Assembly (NCBI RefSeq): GCF_023278185.1
Contig: NZ_CP066356.1
Span: forward strand, 558,001-622,000
DNA from: Bradyrhizobium elkanii USDA 76
GTDB lineage: Bacteria; Pseudomonadota; Alphaproteobacteria; Rhizobiales; Xanthobacteraceae
DNA: 64,000 nt
Direction: 5' to 3'
Within the stretch, counting starts at the first letter, position 1, and each line of letters opens with the position of its first letter. The position numbers and the translations under genes were made by a program. Shown in pieces: positions 1-8,640 of this stretch. Below the pieces are notes generated by a model. The model did no database searches, was not told the origin of the DNA, and saw only the letters and a program-made list of their open reading frames with translations.

Positions 1-2
1 TG

Positions 3-311
3 CGCGACGGACGGTCGGTGCTGGATTCGGCCATCGACGCGGCGCGCGCGCGATTCCGGCCGATCCTGATGACGTCGTTTGCCTTCATCCTCGGCGTGCT
101 GCCGCTGGTGATCGCGACCGGCGCCGGCGCCAACGCCCGCAAGTCGATCGGCATCACCGTGTTCTCCGGCATGATCGCCTCGACCTGCCTCGCCGTGCTG
201 TTCGTGCCGGCGTTCTTCGTCGTGGTGCAGAGTTTCGAGAACTGGCGCAAGGCGAAAAAGGGCAAGACGGCGCCGCAAGCTGCACCGCAGGTGTCGGGCA
301 CGGCGCATTAG
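3..311 (+). CDS. RND efflux permease, C-terminal fragment (HAE1/AcrB-like)
   Basis: This is the last ~102 codons of an inner-membrane RND pump; the 5' part lies outside the window and the frame is open from base 3. The visible part reads ARARFRPILMTSFAFILGVLPL, then GAGANARKSIGITVFSGM and a last hydrophobic segment ending VPAFFVVV. This is the usual final pair of membrane helices of HAE1 drug/proton antiporters, followed by a short charged tail. The adaptor and outer-membrane partner would be expected upstream. Family assignment is firm and substrate is unknown. Confidence 0.9.
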   Translation, partial: RDGRSVLDSAIDAARARFRPILMTSFAFILGVLPLVIATGAGANARKSIGITVFSGMIASTCLAVLFVPAFFVVVQSFENWRKAKKGKTAPQAAPQVSGTAH

Positions 312-487
312 GGCTGCGCATTCCAACCTGTCACTGTGCCCCCTGAGAGACCGTGAATGTATGACTCTCGATGATGCGACATACTCGATGTCGTCCCGGC
401 GAAAGCCGGGACCCATAACCACCGAAGGTCATTGTTGCCCGACGCTGGGGCCACAGCTTTCTAACGACTCAACCCTGTGGTTGATGG

Positions 488-501
488 TGTGGACGGCCCC
501 C
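488..501 (+). repeat. Left subterminal inverted repeat of the IS
   Basis: TGTGGACGGCCCCC here is the exact reverse complement of 1836-1849. It lies about 4 bp inside the inferred left end, consistent with IS1111-type subterminal repeats. Confidence 0.8.
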
Positions 502-557
502 TACGGCATCAGTGTGCCAGAATGAGGTTGTCTAGATCTCATACATGGGAGCCGTCC

Positions 558-1595
558 GTGAACCAGATTATCCGCATTGGGATTGATACGTCGAAGTATA
601 TTTTTGTGCTGCATGGGGTTGATGCGGCGGAGCAGGTGGTGCTGCGCAAGAAGCTGTCGCGCAAACAGGTGCTGGAGTTCTTCGCCAAATTGCCGCCGAC
701 CGTGATCGGGATGGAGGCCTGCGGGGCTTCGCAACATTGGGCGCGGGAGCTTTCCAAGCTCGGTCACGAAGTGAAGCTGATGGCACCGCAATTGGTTAAA
801 CCCTACGTGATGCGGAACAAGAATGACGGGCGGGATGCAGAAGGTCTGTGTGAAGCGATGAGCCGGCGGAGCATGCGCTTCGTGCCGGTGAAGACGGCCG
901 AGCAGCAGGCTGCGCTGATGCTGATGGGCGTCCGCGACGGATTGATCGTCCGGCGCACCCAGCTGACCAATACGATCCGCGGCCATGCGGCGGAGTATGG
1001 CCTGATCGCACCCAAAGGACTGGACGCGATCGAGCCACTGCTGGCGCGGATTGCGCAGGACGAGACGCTTCCCGCCCTGGCACGCGAGCTGTTTGTGGTG
1101 CTGGGCCGGGAGCGCGCCAGGCTCGAGGGTGAGTTGAAGGCGGTTGAGGCCAAGCTGATGGCCTGGCACCGCGGCGATGCCACGGGCCGGCGCCTGGCTG
1201 AGATCCCCTCGGTCGGTCCGATCGTTGCAACCGCGCTGGTGATGAAGACACCTGATCCGCACGCGTTCCGTTCTGGTCGTCATTTTGCGGCCTGGCTGGG
1301 ATTGACACCCAAGGACCACTCTACCGCCGGCAGGACCAGGCTTGGCAAGATCACGCGGGCGGGCGATGAGGACCTGCGCCGTCTGCTGGTCATCGGGGCC
1401 ACGGCGGTGATCCAGCAGGCCAGGCGCGGACGCGGTCATCACTCGCGCTGGCTGCTGGCCCTGATCCAGCGCAAGCCGCCGAAGCTTGCGGCCGTGGCGC
1501 TTGCCAACAAAGTAGCCCGTATCGCCTGGAAGTTGATGGCGACGGGCGAGAGTTACGAGGCGGCACGGATCAAGCCCATGACAGCCGCCGCCTAA
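558..1595 (+). CDS. IS110/IS1111-family transposase (DEDD, serine-containing)
   Basis: A 345-residue recombinase that would catalyse excision and insertion of its element. The N-terminal RuvC-like DEDD domain shows D10 (RIGID), E53 (GMEACG), and D90 and D93 (KNDGRDAEG). The C-terminal Transposase_20 domain has the pattern FRSGRHFAAWLGLTP, where S239 matches the catalytic serine of the family, followed by KDHSTAGRTRLGKITRAGDE. The frame is open further upstream to 477, but the conserved start (MNQIIRIGID) is the GTG at 558, inside the element. No frameshift or stop is visible, so it is probably functional. IS1111 members use an RNA guide encoded downstream of this gene. Confidence 0.93.
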   Translation: MNQIIRIGIDTSKYIFVLHGVDAAEQVVLRKKLSRKQVLEFFAKLPPTVIGMEACGASQHWARELSKLGHEVKLMAPQLVKPYVMRNKNDGRDAEGLCEAMSRRSMRFVPVKTAEQQAALMLMGVRDGLIVRRTQLTNTIRGHAAEYGLIAPKGLDAIEPLLARIAQDETLPALARELFVVLGRERARLEGELKAVEAKLMAWHRGDATGRRLAEIPSVGPIVATALVMKTPDPHAFRSGRHFAAWLGLTPKDHSTAGRTRLGKITRAGDEDLRRLLVIGATAVIQQARRGRGHHSRWLLALIQRKPPKLAAVALANKVARIAWKLMATGESYEAARIKPMTAAA

Positions 1596-1850
1596 TCGAT
1601 TGGCCGGCCGGCGGGCTCGCTCGCCGGTCGACCCGGAGCTGCAGGAGCAGATGGAGCGATCGATCGAGCAACGATGCGAGACAATCCGTGGGACCCATCG
1701 GCCGTCAACAGGTCGCCTGGTTGTTTGGAACTCGCATCGCGCAACCCATCTTGGCCAGCGATCGACCGATCGCACTCAACAGGCCGGACATATGGATGCA
1801 AGCGATCCGATCTCACCAAAAAGCTCTTGTGCCACGGGGGCCGTCCACAT
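1596..1850 (+). ncRNA. Candidate bridge RNA of the IS1111-type element
   Basis: In the IS1111 subgroup the bridge RNA is encoded in the right non-coding end, which is this segment. GGGACCCAT at 1690-1698 is the exact reverse complement of ATGGGTCCC, the first nine bases of the right target half. TGGTTG at 1718-1723 equals the six bases of target just left of the insertion (478-483). ACATATGG at 1788-1795 equals the right end plus core (1847-1854). These are the kinds of matches expected of target and donor guides. The loop structures and transcript ends were not worked out. Confidence 0.45.
1836..1849 (+). repeat. Right subterminal inverted repeat of the IS
   Basis: GGGGGCCGTCCACA is the perfect reverse complement of 488-501 and lies 1 bp inside the inferred right end. 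Confidence 0.8.
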
Positions 1851-1902
1851 ATGGGTCCCGGCTTTCGCCGGGACGACGAGGGGAGAGATTGCGCCGTATC
1901 TC

Positions 1903-2036
1903 CGTCACCCTGAGGTGGCCGCTTCTTCAGCGGCCCTCGAAGGGTCGACGGCCACCAGCCGGGCTGTGCATCCTTCGAGACGCGCAAGAGCGCGCACCTC
2001 CAGCGACAAAGGCGAAGCCTTTGCGCGGGGATGACA
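1903..2036 (+). repeat. Intergenic repeat family F, copy 1
   Basis: This begins GTCACCCTGAGG and ends GCGCGGGGATGACAG, with a central GGGTCGACGGCCACC block. An inverted, diverged copy lies at 46447-46575. Several short frames cross it on both strands, but none looks like a protein. Confidence 0.6.
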
Positions 2037-2064
2037 GAAATTACAGCTACGCCGTGGCTTCCGC

Positions 2065-3066
<1,002 letters not shown>

Positions 3067-3306
3067 TGCAATGTCTCCCCCTTTTGCCTTCCCTTTGCCT
3101 TCCCTTGGCGTTGGTTGTTTCGCATGCAATTGACTGCGACGCGCGCAGCGCCTTGCACAGATTGTGCGCTGCATGAACGCTAATCCGCGCGCTGACATTC
3201 CACAACGGGAACGTTTCGGCAAAGTCGCGCTGGACGCGAAGCGTGTTGCGTAGCTGCGTAAATCTGCCACACTTGCCCTTCGCCGGGAACTTACGGGGGT
3301 AAGAGA

Positions 3307-4596
3307 ATGTCCAGCAGGTTTACGCAGTATATCCTGATTGCGATGGTCCTTGGCATCGCGATGGGGACGATTGTCTTCAACTACTTTCCTGACAGCCGTG
3401 CCGAGATCGCGGCAGACGTCAACCTGATCGCGATGCTGTTCCTGCGCCTGATCAAGATGATCATCGCGCCGCTGGTTTTCGCGACCCTTGTCGGCGGCAT
3501 CGCCCATATGGGAAGCGGCGCCAAGCTCGGGCGTATCTTCGCCAAGACCATGGGCTGGTTCGTCTCCGCCTCCTTCGTCTCGCTGCTGCTCGGCCTCGTG
3601 ATGGTCAACCTGCTGCAGCCCGGCGCCAACTTCCCCGGCACGCTGCCCGACAAGGCGCAGTCGACCGGCCTGCCGGTGTCGGCGTTCTCGATCGAGAAAT
3701 TCCTCACCCATCTGATCCCGACCTCGATCGCGGATGCGATGGCGCAGAACGAGATTCTGCAGATCGTCGTGTTCGCGGTGTTCTTCGCGGTTGCACTCGG
3801 CGCGATGCCTGAACGGGCAAAGCCGATCATGAGCCTGATCGACGACCTCGCGCACATCATGCTCAAGGTCACCGGCTATGTGATGTTGTTCGCCCCGCTC
3901 GCGGTGTGGGCCGCGATCATGGCGACCGTCTCGAAGAACGGCCTCGGCGTGCTCTGGAAGCTCATCGTCTTCATGGGCGGCTTCTATCTCTCGCTCCTGA
4001 TCCTGTGGGGCATCCTGGTCGTCGTCGGGTTCATCGTGATCGGGCCGCGCTACAGCCATCTCTTGCGGCTGATCCGCGAGCCGCTGATGATCGCGTTCTC
4101 GACCGCCTCGTCGGAGGCGGCCTATCCGAAGACGCTGGAGGGGCTGAACAGGTTCGGCGCTTCCTCGCGCATCTCGGCCTTCGTGCTGCCGCTCGGCTAT
4201 TCCTTCAACCTCGACGGCACGATGATGTACTGCACCTTCGCGAGCATCTTCATCGCGCAGACCTACCACATCGAGATGTCGATCGGCACGCAGCTCGCGA
4301 TGCTGGCGACGCTGATGATCACCTCGAAGGGCGTCGCCGGCGTGCCGCGCGCCTCGCTGGTGGTGATCGCCTCGACGCTGGCGCAGTTCAACATCCCCGA
4401 GGCGGGCCTGCTGATGATCATGGGCATCGACACCTTCCTCGACATGGGCCGCAGCGCCACCAACGTGATCGGCAACTCGCTGGCGACCGCCGTGGTCGCG
4501 AAGTGGGAGGGCGAGCTGAAGGCCGAGCACGAGCTCGGGCCCGACGACGCGGTGCCGCAGGATGCGGTGCCCGGCGCCGTGATGGCCGGCCATTGA
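3307..4596 (+). CDS. Dicarboxylate/amino-acid:cation symporter (DAACS family)
   Basis: A 429-residue inner-membrane transporter of the GltP/DctA fold, coupling Na+ or H+ to uptake of acidic amino acids or C4-dicarboxylates. Eight or so hydrophobic segments are visible. The re-entrant hairpin serine motif reads FSTASSEAAYP, the substrate/Na+ motif reads SFNLDGTMMY, and the last functional helix reads DTFLDMGRSATNVIGN. Length is normal for the family. The tail after residue 410 is charged and unrelated to function. An amino-acid binding protein follows after only 12 bp, so the two are probably co-transcribed. Which acid it carries cannot be told. Confidence 0.92.
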   Translation: MSSRFTQYILIAMVLGIAMGTIVFNYFPDSRAEIAADVNLIAMLFLRLIKMIIAPLVFATLVGGIAHMGSGAKLGRIFAKTMGWFVSASFVSLLLGLVMVNLLQPGANFPGTLPDKAQSTGLPVSAFSIEKFLTHLIPTSIADAMAQNEILQIVVFAVFFAVALGAMPERAKPIMSLIDDLAHIMLKVTGYVMLFAPLAVWAAIMATVSKNGLGVLWKLIVFMGGFYLSLLILWGILVVVGFIVIGPRYSHLLRLIREPLMIAFSTASSEAAYPKTLEGLNRFGASSRISAFVLPLGYSFNLDGTMMYCTFASIFIAQTYHIEMSIGTQLAMLATLMITSKGVAGVPRASLVVIASTLAQFNIPEAGLLMIMGIDTFLDMGRSATNVIGNSLATAVVAKWEGELKAEHELGPDDAVPQDAVPGAVMAGH

Positions 4597-4608
4597 GGGG
4601 AGGGATGC

Positions 4609-5565
4609 ATGCATCGCGCCCGCTGGAGGCCGATACGGGCTGAGGCGCCTCTGCTGTCGACGTGCCTGCTGTCAGCGTGTCTGCTGGCGGCAAGCCTGCT
4701 CGCCGCACCGGCCTCCGCGCAGCCGGCGGGCGAGGGGCTCAGCCCGACGCTCGCCAACATCAAGGCCACGCACACGGTGCGGATCGGCTATCGCGAAAGT
4801 TCGCCGCCGTTCTCGTTCCTCGACCACTCCAACCGGCCGATCGGCTACAGCCTCGAGCTGTGCGATGCGATCGTCGAGGAGATCGGGACCGAGGTCGACG
4901 ACGCCAATCTCAAGGTCGACTACGTCAAGGTCACCTCCGACGACCGCATTCCGGCGGTCGTCGACAAGAAGATCGACCTCGAATGCGGATCGACCACGGC
5001 GAATGCCGAGCGCGGCAAGCTGGTCGCGTTCTCGCCGCTGATGTTCGTGGCCGGCACCAAGCTGATGGTGCCGAAAGCCTCGGGGGTTACCCAGGTCGCC
5101 GACCTCAAGGGCAAGACGGTGGTGGTGACCAAGGGCACCACCAACGAGCAGGCGATGCACAATGTCGACGCCAAGCAAAAGCTCGGCCTCAACATCGTCA
5201 CGGCGCCCGACCACGAGCAGTCCTACCAGATGCTTGTGGACGGCAAGGCGGATGCGTTCGCGACCGACGACATCCTGCTCTACGGCCTGATCGCGCGGCA
5301 CAAGTCGCAGGACAAATTCCGCGTCACCGGCGACTACCTGTCCTACGACCCCTACGGCATCATGTACCGCAAGGGCGAGCCGCAGATGAAGGACGTGGTC
5401 GAGCGCGCGTTCCGCAGGCTCGCCTCGAATCGCGACATCGTCCCGCTCTACAACAAATGGTTCGTCGCCCGGCTGCCGACCGGCGAGAAGCTCAACGTCG
5501 CGCTGTCGCCGCAGCTCGAAGAGGCCTTCAAGGCGCTCGACGATTCACCGGGCGGGTCGAACTAG
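4609..5565 (+). CDS. Periplasmic amino-acid-binding protein (SBP family 3, glutamate/aspartate type)
   Basis: A 318-residue periplasmic solute-binding protein. A signal peptide of about 38 residues ends APASAQP. The family pattern follows: VRIGYRESSPPFSFLD, then GYSLELCDAIVEEI, DLECGSTTANAERG and the hinge region VTKGTTNEQ. It resembles GltI/AatJ of glutamate/aspartate ABC systems. No ABC permease or ATPase is nearby; the only partner is the symporter 12 bp upstream. It may serve a distant ABC transporter or act with the symporter. The stop codon TAG overlaps the first bases of a palindromic repeat. Confidence 0.87.
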   Translation: MHRARWRPIRAEAPLLSTCLLSACLLAASLLAAPASAQPAGEGLSPTLANIKATHTVRIGYRESSPPFSFLDHSNRPIGYSLELCDAIVEEIGTEVDDANLKVDYVKVTSDDRIPAVVDKKIDLECGSTTANAERGKLVAFSPLMFVAGTKLMVPKASGVTQVADLKGKTVVVTKGTTNEQAMHNVDAKQKLGLNIVTAPDHEQSYQMLVDGKADAFATDDILLYGLIARHKSQDKFRVTGDYLSYDPYGIMYRKGEPQMKDVVERAFRRLASNRDIVPLYNKWFVARLPTGEKLNVALSPQLEEAFKALDDSPGGSN

Positions 5566-5668
5566 AGCGTTTTCGAGCGAAGTGGGCACCGGTTCGCGTG
5601 AGGAAAACGCGTCAAGACAAGAATCTAGAGCTTCGGTTCTGATTCAATCAGAACCGAAAATGCTCTAG
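5563..5668. repeat. Intergenic repeat family E, copy 1
   Basis: This runs from TAGAGCGTTTTCGAGCGAAG to AAAATGCTCTAG. The second half is a hairpin around GGTTCTGATTCAATCAGAACC. A diverged copy of the first half lies at 26365-26428. It overlaps the stop codon of the preceding gene. Confidence 0.65.
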
Positions 5669-5725
5669 CCGCGAATTTCGACCTCTCCCCTCGCGGGAGA
5701 GGTCTGAATTCCGGCGCGGCATCGT

Positions 5726-5953
5726 TCACCGCCAATAGCGCCGCGACAAATCCAGGCACTGCCGGACCCAGTATCCGTTCACATGGATCAACTGGCATGT
5801 GCTCGGAGGCGGCTCCTTGATGATCGGGTAGCCGTGGATGTCGATATTCGTCGGGGCCGTGACGCCGCGCCAAAACACCGCATTGGCGGCCGGAGGATTG
5901 AAGGCGGCGGCGAACGCCGCCAGTGCGAGAAGGCCCAAAAGAAGTTTGCGCAT
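5726..5953 (-). CDS. Small secreted protein, unknown function
   Basis: A predicted 75-residue exported protein. Residues 1-23 form a clear signal peptide (MRKLLLGLLALAAFAAAF...ANA). The mature part is short and has two cysteines (STCQLIHVNGYWVRQCLDLS), which could pair. The ATG at 5953 is preceded by GGAAA; a TTG six codons upstream is less likely. I do not recognise a domain. It stands alone between repeat-bearing spacers. Confidence 0.6.
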   Translation of the reverse strand: MRKLLLGLLALAAFAAAFNPPAANAVFWRGVTAPTNIDIHGYPIIKEPPPSTCQLIHVNGYWVRQCLDLSRRYWR

Positions 5954-6073
5954 AATCTGTTTCCGGATCAATCAATGCACGGAAGCGTACTCCCTTGCGC
6001 GGGATGAGCAAGGCGCCGAATCGATCAAAATGACGGCCAGAGCTTCCGTGCCGGCCGCACCATGGTCCCCGCG

Positions 6074-6181
6074 TCAGCCGCCGCGAACCGCCATGCATGC
6101 GAGGGCAACGATGCCGACCGCCGCCAGAACAACCATGACCTGGAAAATCGCGCGCCCAAGAATCGCTCCAATCGCTCCCAT
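6074..6181 (-). CDS. Possible 35-residue membrane protein
   Basis: The ATG at 6181 has a GGAG six bases upstream and opens a frame of 35 codons reading MGAIGAILGRAIFQVMVVL, then AAVGIVALACMAVRGG. It is almost wholly hydrophobic and would make one membrane helix. No homologue is recognised. Assignment rests on the ribosome site and hydrophobicity only, so it is tentative. Confidence 0.4.
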   Translation of the reverse strand: MGAIGAILGRAIFQVMVVLAAVGIVALACMAVRGG

Positions 6182-6298
6182 CAAGGCTCCGTCGATCCGG
6201 CGGGATCTTCCTTCGAGTGTCCACGCGCCGCGATCTCTGGAGCATCATCGGCAGGCAAGATTCGGCTGTTGAAGTCGGCGAACTCGTCGCTTCAGCGG

Positions 6299-6556
6299 CT
6301 AATGTCGTTCGGCGACAAGTCGATCGACCTGTTGCTTCAGCTCTGCTTCCATTTCGGAAATGACGTCGTGCGGCAGGCGAGCGCGAAGCCGATCGGTCGT
6401 CTCGTGCCGCATCCTGGGCTGCTTGGCGACCGCGGGTCGTTGAAGCGCCTGATCCTCGATCCATCGTCGAGAGGACGCATGGCCTGTCGCGCCAGCCGTC
6501 ACGTCAGCGCCGTAGGGCTCGCAAGAATCCTGATCCGACTGCACAACGTCCTTCAT
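6299..6556 (-). CDS. Small hypothetical protein
   Basis: An 85-residue frame starting at the ATG at 6556, with a full AGGAGG eight bases upstream. The C-terminal half is charged and likely helical (DVISEMEAELKQQVDRLVAERH), suggesting a short coiled coil. The N-terminal half is low in structure. No domain is recognised. The strong ribosome site is the main reason for calling it real. Confidence 0.55.
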   Translation of the reverse strand: MKDVVQSDQDSCEPYGADVTAGATGHASSRRWIEDQALQRPAVAKQPRMRHETTDRLRARLPHDVISEMEAELKQQVDRLVAERH

Positions 6557-6771
6557 GAGCTCTGCCTCCTGGCACTATCTCGCAAGAATTCCCTTGCTCA
6601 GGCTCGAACCGTTCGACTCGTCCGGCTTGTCGCCCATCAATGACGCTGAAACCTCCAAAGTTGTTCCGCTTGGAACTTGCAAAGGTTCGCCGGAGCAGTC
6701 CCTCATGAAGCGGGAACCAGAACCATAAACATCCTCATTCGTTAACTCTGGTTGATCGTTCGGAGGTCGCC

Positions 6772-7128
6772 ATGGCTTACGCGAGACCAGTTCGTCAAAT
6801 AGCAATTGTGGTCGAAGACGACATGATCCAGCGCGACATGATTGCGCTGTTGTTGCAGGAAGGCCATTTCGACGTCATCCAGTGCGAGGACGCCGAGACG
6901 GCAGCGCTGGCCATCAAGATGCGTCACCCGTCGCTGGTGGTTACCGATATCAAGCTCTCGGGCAAAATGGATGGCGTCGAGCTTGCACGTTTGGCCGTCG
7001 ATTGCGATCCGGGTGTGCGCGTTATGGTCATCTCGGGTCGGCCCCCGGATAGCGCGCTGCCCGAGGGCGTCAAGTTTTTCGAGAAGCCGGTTTATCCACC
7101 CATGCTGCTGCGAGAGCTGGCGTCGTAA
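6772..7128 (+). CDS. Single-domain response regulator (receiver only)
   Basis: A 118-residue CheY-like receiver with no output domain. The acidic pocket is E15, D16, D17 (VVEDDM) and the phospho-acceptor is D59 (VVTDIKLSG). The switch residue is S88 (VISGR) and the conserved lysine is K105 (FFEKPVYPP). Such proteins relay phosphate or act by protein contact. No histidine kinase is adjacent; a small coiled-coil gene follows 20 bp downstream. Confidence 0.9.
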   Translation: MAYARPVRQIAIVVEDDMIQRDMIALLLQEGHFDVIQCEDAETAALAIKMRHPSLVVTDIKLSGKMDGVELARLAVDCDPGVRVMVISGRPPDSALPEGVKFFEKPVYPPMLLRELAS

Positions 7129-7148
7129 TTCTCGCCGACGGGTGGCCC

Positions 7149-7349
7149 ATGCAAGACGATCCTGAAATCGATTGGCACCGGGAGCAGATTGCGAAGAACC
7201 GGGAGCTGATCGCGGAATTGCAATCCGGAAATACGGCGGGGGCTGACGTGTTTCCAGAGACGCAAGCCGAGATCGACCGTCTCACCGCACAGATCGAGCA
7301 ATCGGAACTGATCGTCGCCGCCTATGAAAAGGAGCACCCGCAAGCCTGA
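7149..7349 (+). CDS. Small coiled-coil hypothetical protein
   Basis: A 66-residue acidic, mostly helical protein with two heptad-like stretches (HREQIAKNRELIAELQSG and TQAEIDRLTAQIEQSELIV). It lies 20 bp after the response regulator and probably shares its transcript. No catalytic motif is seen. The ribosome site is weak. Confidence 0.6.
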   Translation: MQDDPEIDWHREQIAKNRELIAELQSGNTAGADVFPETQAEIDRLTAQIEQSELIVAAYEKEHPQA

Positions 7350-7407
7350 TCGGGCGTTCACAGTGCAGGATAGCGCCGTCGAGCCCGCGTCATCGGGCGG
7401 GGAGACG

Positions 7408-8343
7408 CTACGCGAACACTTCGTCCAGCGCCGCCGAATAGGCCGCCTCGACCAGCGCCGGATGCCGGCGCCCCAGCGCTTCCATCTTCACCCCGGAATT
7501 CACCTCGAGGATTTTCCACACGCCCTCCGTGCGCACGACGTCGATCGAGGCGAAGCGGATGCCGACGGCTTGCGCGGCCTTGATCGCGAGCGCGACGCAG
7601 GCCTCGCGCGTCGCGTCATCGGCGAGCAGCACGGGCTCCGCGCCGGCATCGAGGTTGTGCCGCCAGTTGAGCAGAAGCCGTTCGCCGGCGGGCGGAACGG
7701 CGTCGAGCGCGGCGGCATCGAAATCCTCGGTGATGGTCTTGAGCTGCTCGGTCGTCGCGCTCGCCTGCGCCAGCGCGCGCAGCGACTGGATGCCGTCGCC
7801 AACCACCGACGGGCGCGTCTTGCCGTAGACGATCAGCGCGCGCGCATCGAGCAGCACCACGCGCACCTCGTCCGCGATCTCGACGTAGGGCGAGATGGCA
7901 AGACTTGGATGCGCGGCAAGGATGCGCGCAACCGCCGTCTCCAGCTGCGCCCGCGTCGTCACCCGGAAGACAAGCTCGCCGGAGGTCCCCTCATTGGGCT
8001 TGATGACCAGCCCCTGCGGATGCTGCTCGAGCAGACGCTGCATCGCGTCCAGCGAGTCCGATCCCGGAATGTGCTTGCTGAACTTCGCGCCCAGAAACAG
8101 CGTGTGCGGAATGGCGGGAACGCCGGCCAATGCCAGCACGTCCGCGCAGGCCGATTTGTCATTGGCGACCTGATGCGCGACCGCGCTGTTCAGCCCGACG
8201 TCATAGCCGATCGCGAGCCGCCGCGCGTTGCCCTTGGTCATGGTGACCAGCCAGCCGCCGGACCGCACCTCGACGGCAATCGCGTGCGCCAAACAATATT
8301 TTTTGATGGTTTCCAGGAAGATTCGCTGGCTGATCAGGACCAC
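7408..8343 (-). CDS. ATP-grasp ligase (RimK/cyanophycin-synthetase-like)
   Basis: A 311-residue ATP-grasp protein. The central part has LVIKPNEGTSGELVFRV (nucleotide-binding lysine and glycine loop), then ISPYVEIADEVRVVLLD. The C-terminal metal site reads FASIDVVRTEGVWKILEVNSGVKME, with D, E and N in the usual order. Members join an amino acid or peptide to a carboxylate through an acyl phosphate; the substrate is unknown. The only start near the conserved region is GTG at 8343. The gene stands alone. Confidence 0.8.
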   Translation of the reverse strand: MVLISQRIFLETIKKYCLAHAIAVEVRSGGWLVTMTKGNARRLAIGYDVGLNSAVAHQVANDKSACADVLALAGVPAIPHTLFLGAKFSKHIPGSDSLDAMQRLLEQHPQGLVIKPNEGTSGELVFRVTTRAQLETAVARILAAHPSLAISPYVEIADEVRVVLLDARALIVYGKTRPSVVGDGIQSLRALAQASATTEQLKTITEDFDAAALDAVPPAGERLLLNWRHNLDAGAEPVLLADDATREACVALAIKAAQAVGIRFASIDVVRTEGVWKILEVNSGVKMEALGRRHPALVEAAYSAALDEVFA

Positions 8344-8640
8344 GAGATCATTTTCCCTTCACCGCGGTTTTTGTAGCAATTAATTGCCAGATCGATGCCG
8401 ATCCCAGCAAGTAAATTACGTGCAGCACCACGTGTTAACGATGACGCGGTTGAACCTCTGCGCGAAATCGAACGACTGCCATTCTGAGATCGCATTTGCA
8501 CGCCAGTTGATCTTGACTATCTCCTGCATTGGCGCAATGGACACGCGAGATCTTCAGTGATTTCGGCCACTTCCGCGCCGTCGCGAGCCGTCTAGAAATC
8601 AAACTATTCTAATTCTGGTCAGTCGAGAAAACGAAAACCC
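8344..8640. other. Divergent intergenic region
   Basis: This 297-bp spacer separates the leftward ATP-grasp gene from the rightward reductase and is noticeably richer in A and T than its surroundings. It should hold both promoters. I see no repeat, RNA gene or clear operator in it. Confidence 0.5.

Larger units (their letters stand above)
484..1850 (+). mobile_element. IS110-family (IS1111-type) insertion sequence, 1,367 bp
   Basis: The element carries one transposase gene, a short left non-coding end (~74 bp) and a longer right non-coding end (~255 bp). A perfect 14-bp inverted repeat, TGTGGACGGCCCCC, lies just inside the ends at 488-501 and 1836-1849; such subterminal repeats are typical of the IS1111 subgroup. 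ATGG occurs at both junctions (484-487 and 1851-1854), so the exact edge can slide by up to 4 bp without changing the length. The element has entered a palindromic repeat, a common target choice in this family. It appears complete, with an intact gene and both ends. Confidence 0.85.
390..1877. repeat. Palindromic repeat family A, copy 1, split by an insertion sequence
   Basis: The left arm at 390-416 and the right arm at 1851-1877 are perfect 27-nt reverse complements. Removing 484-1850 leaves a 121-bp element. That matches the 122-bp copy at 10769-10890 and the 121-bp copy at 38306-38426, which have the same arm design and a similar centre (CGCTGGGGCCAC or equivalent). The copy was therefore intact before the insertion sequence landed next to the right arm. 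Confidence 0.85.

Noticed and set aside
501..1775. Long open frame antisense to the transposase
   Set aside because: Arginine/histidine-rich, no motif, fully opposite a well-defined IS110 transposase; a GC-rich shadow.
1600..2034. Rightward frame after the transposase
   Set aside because: It crosses the element end and two repeats, so it cannot be a conserved gene; the translation is not protein-like.
3067..4614. Upstream extension of the NADP-dependent reductase frame
   Set aside because: It lies antisense to the symporter; composition is that of a shadow, and a ribosome site and the true N-terminus are at 3066.
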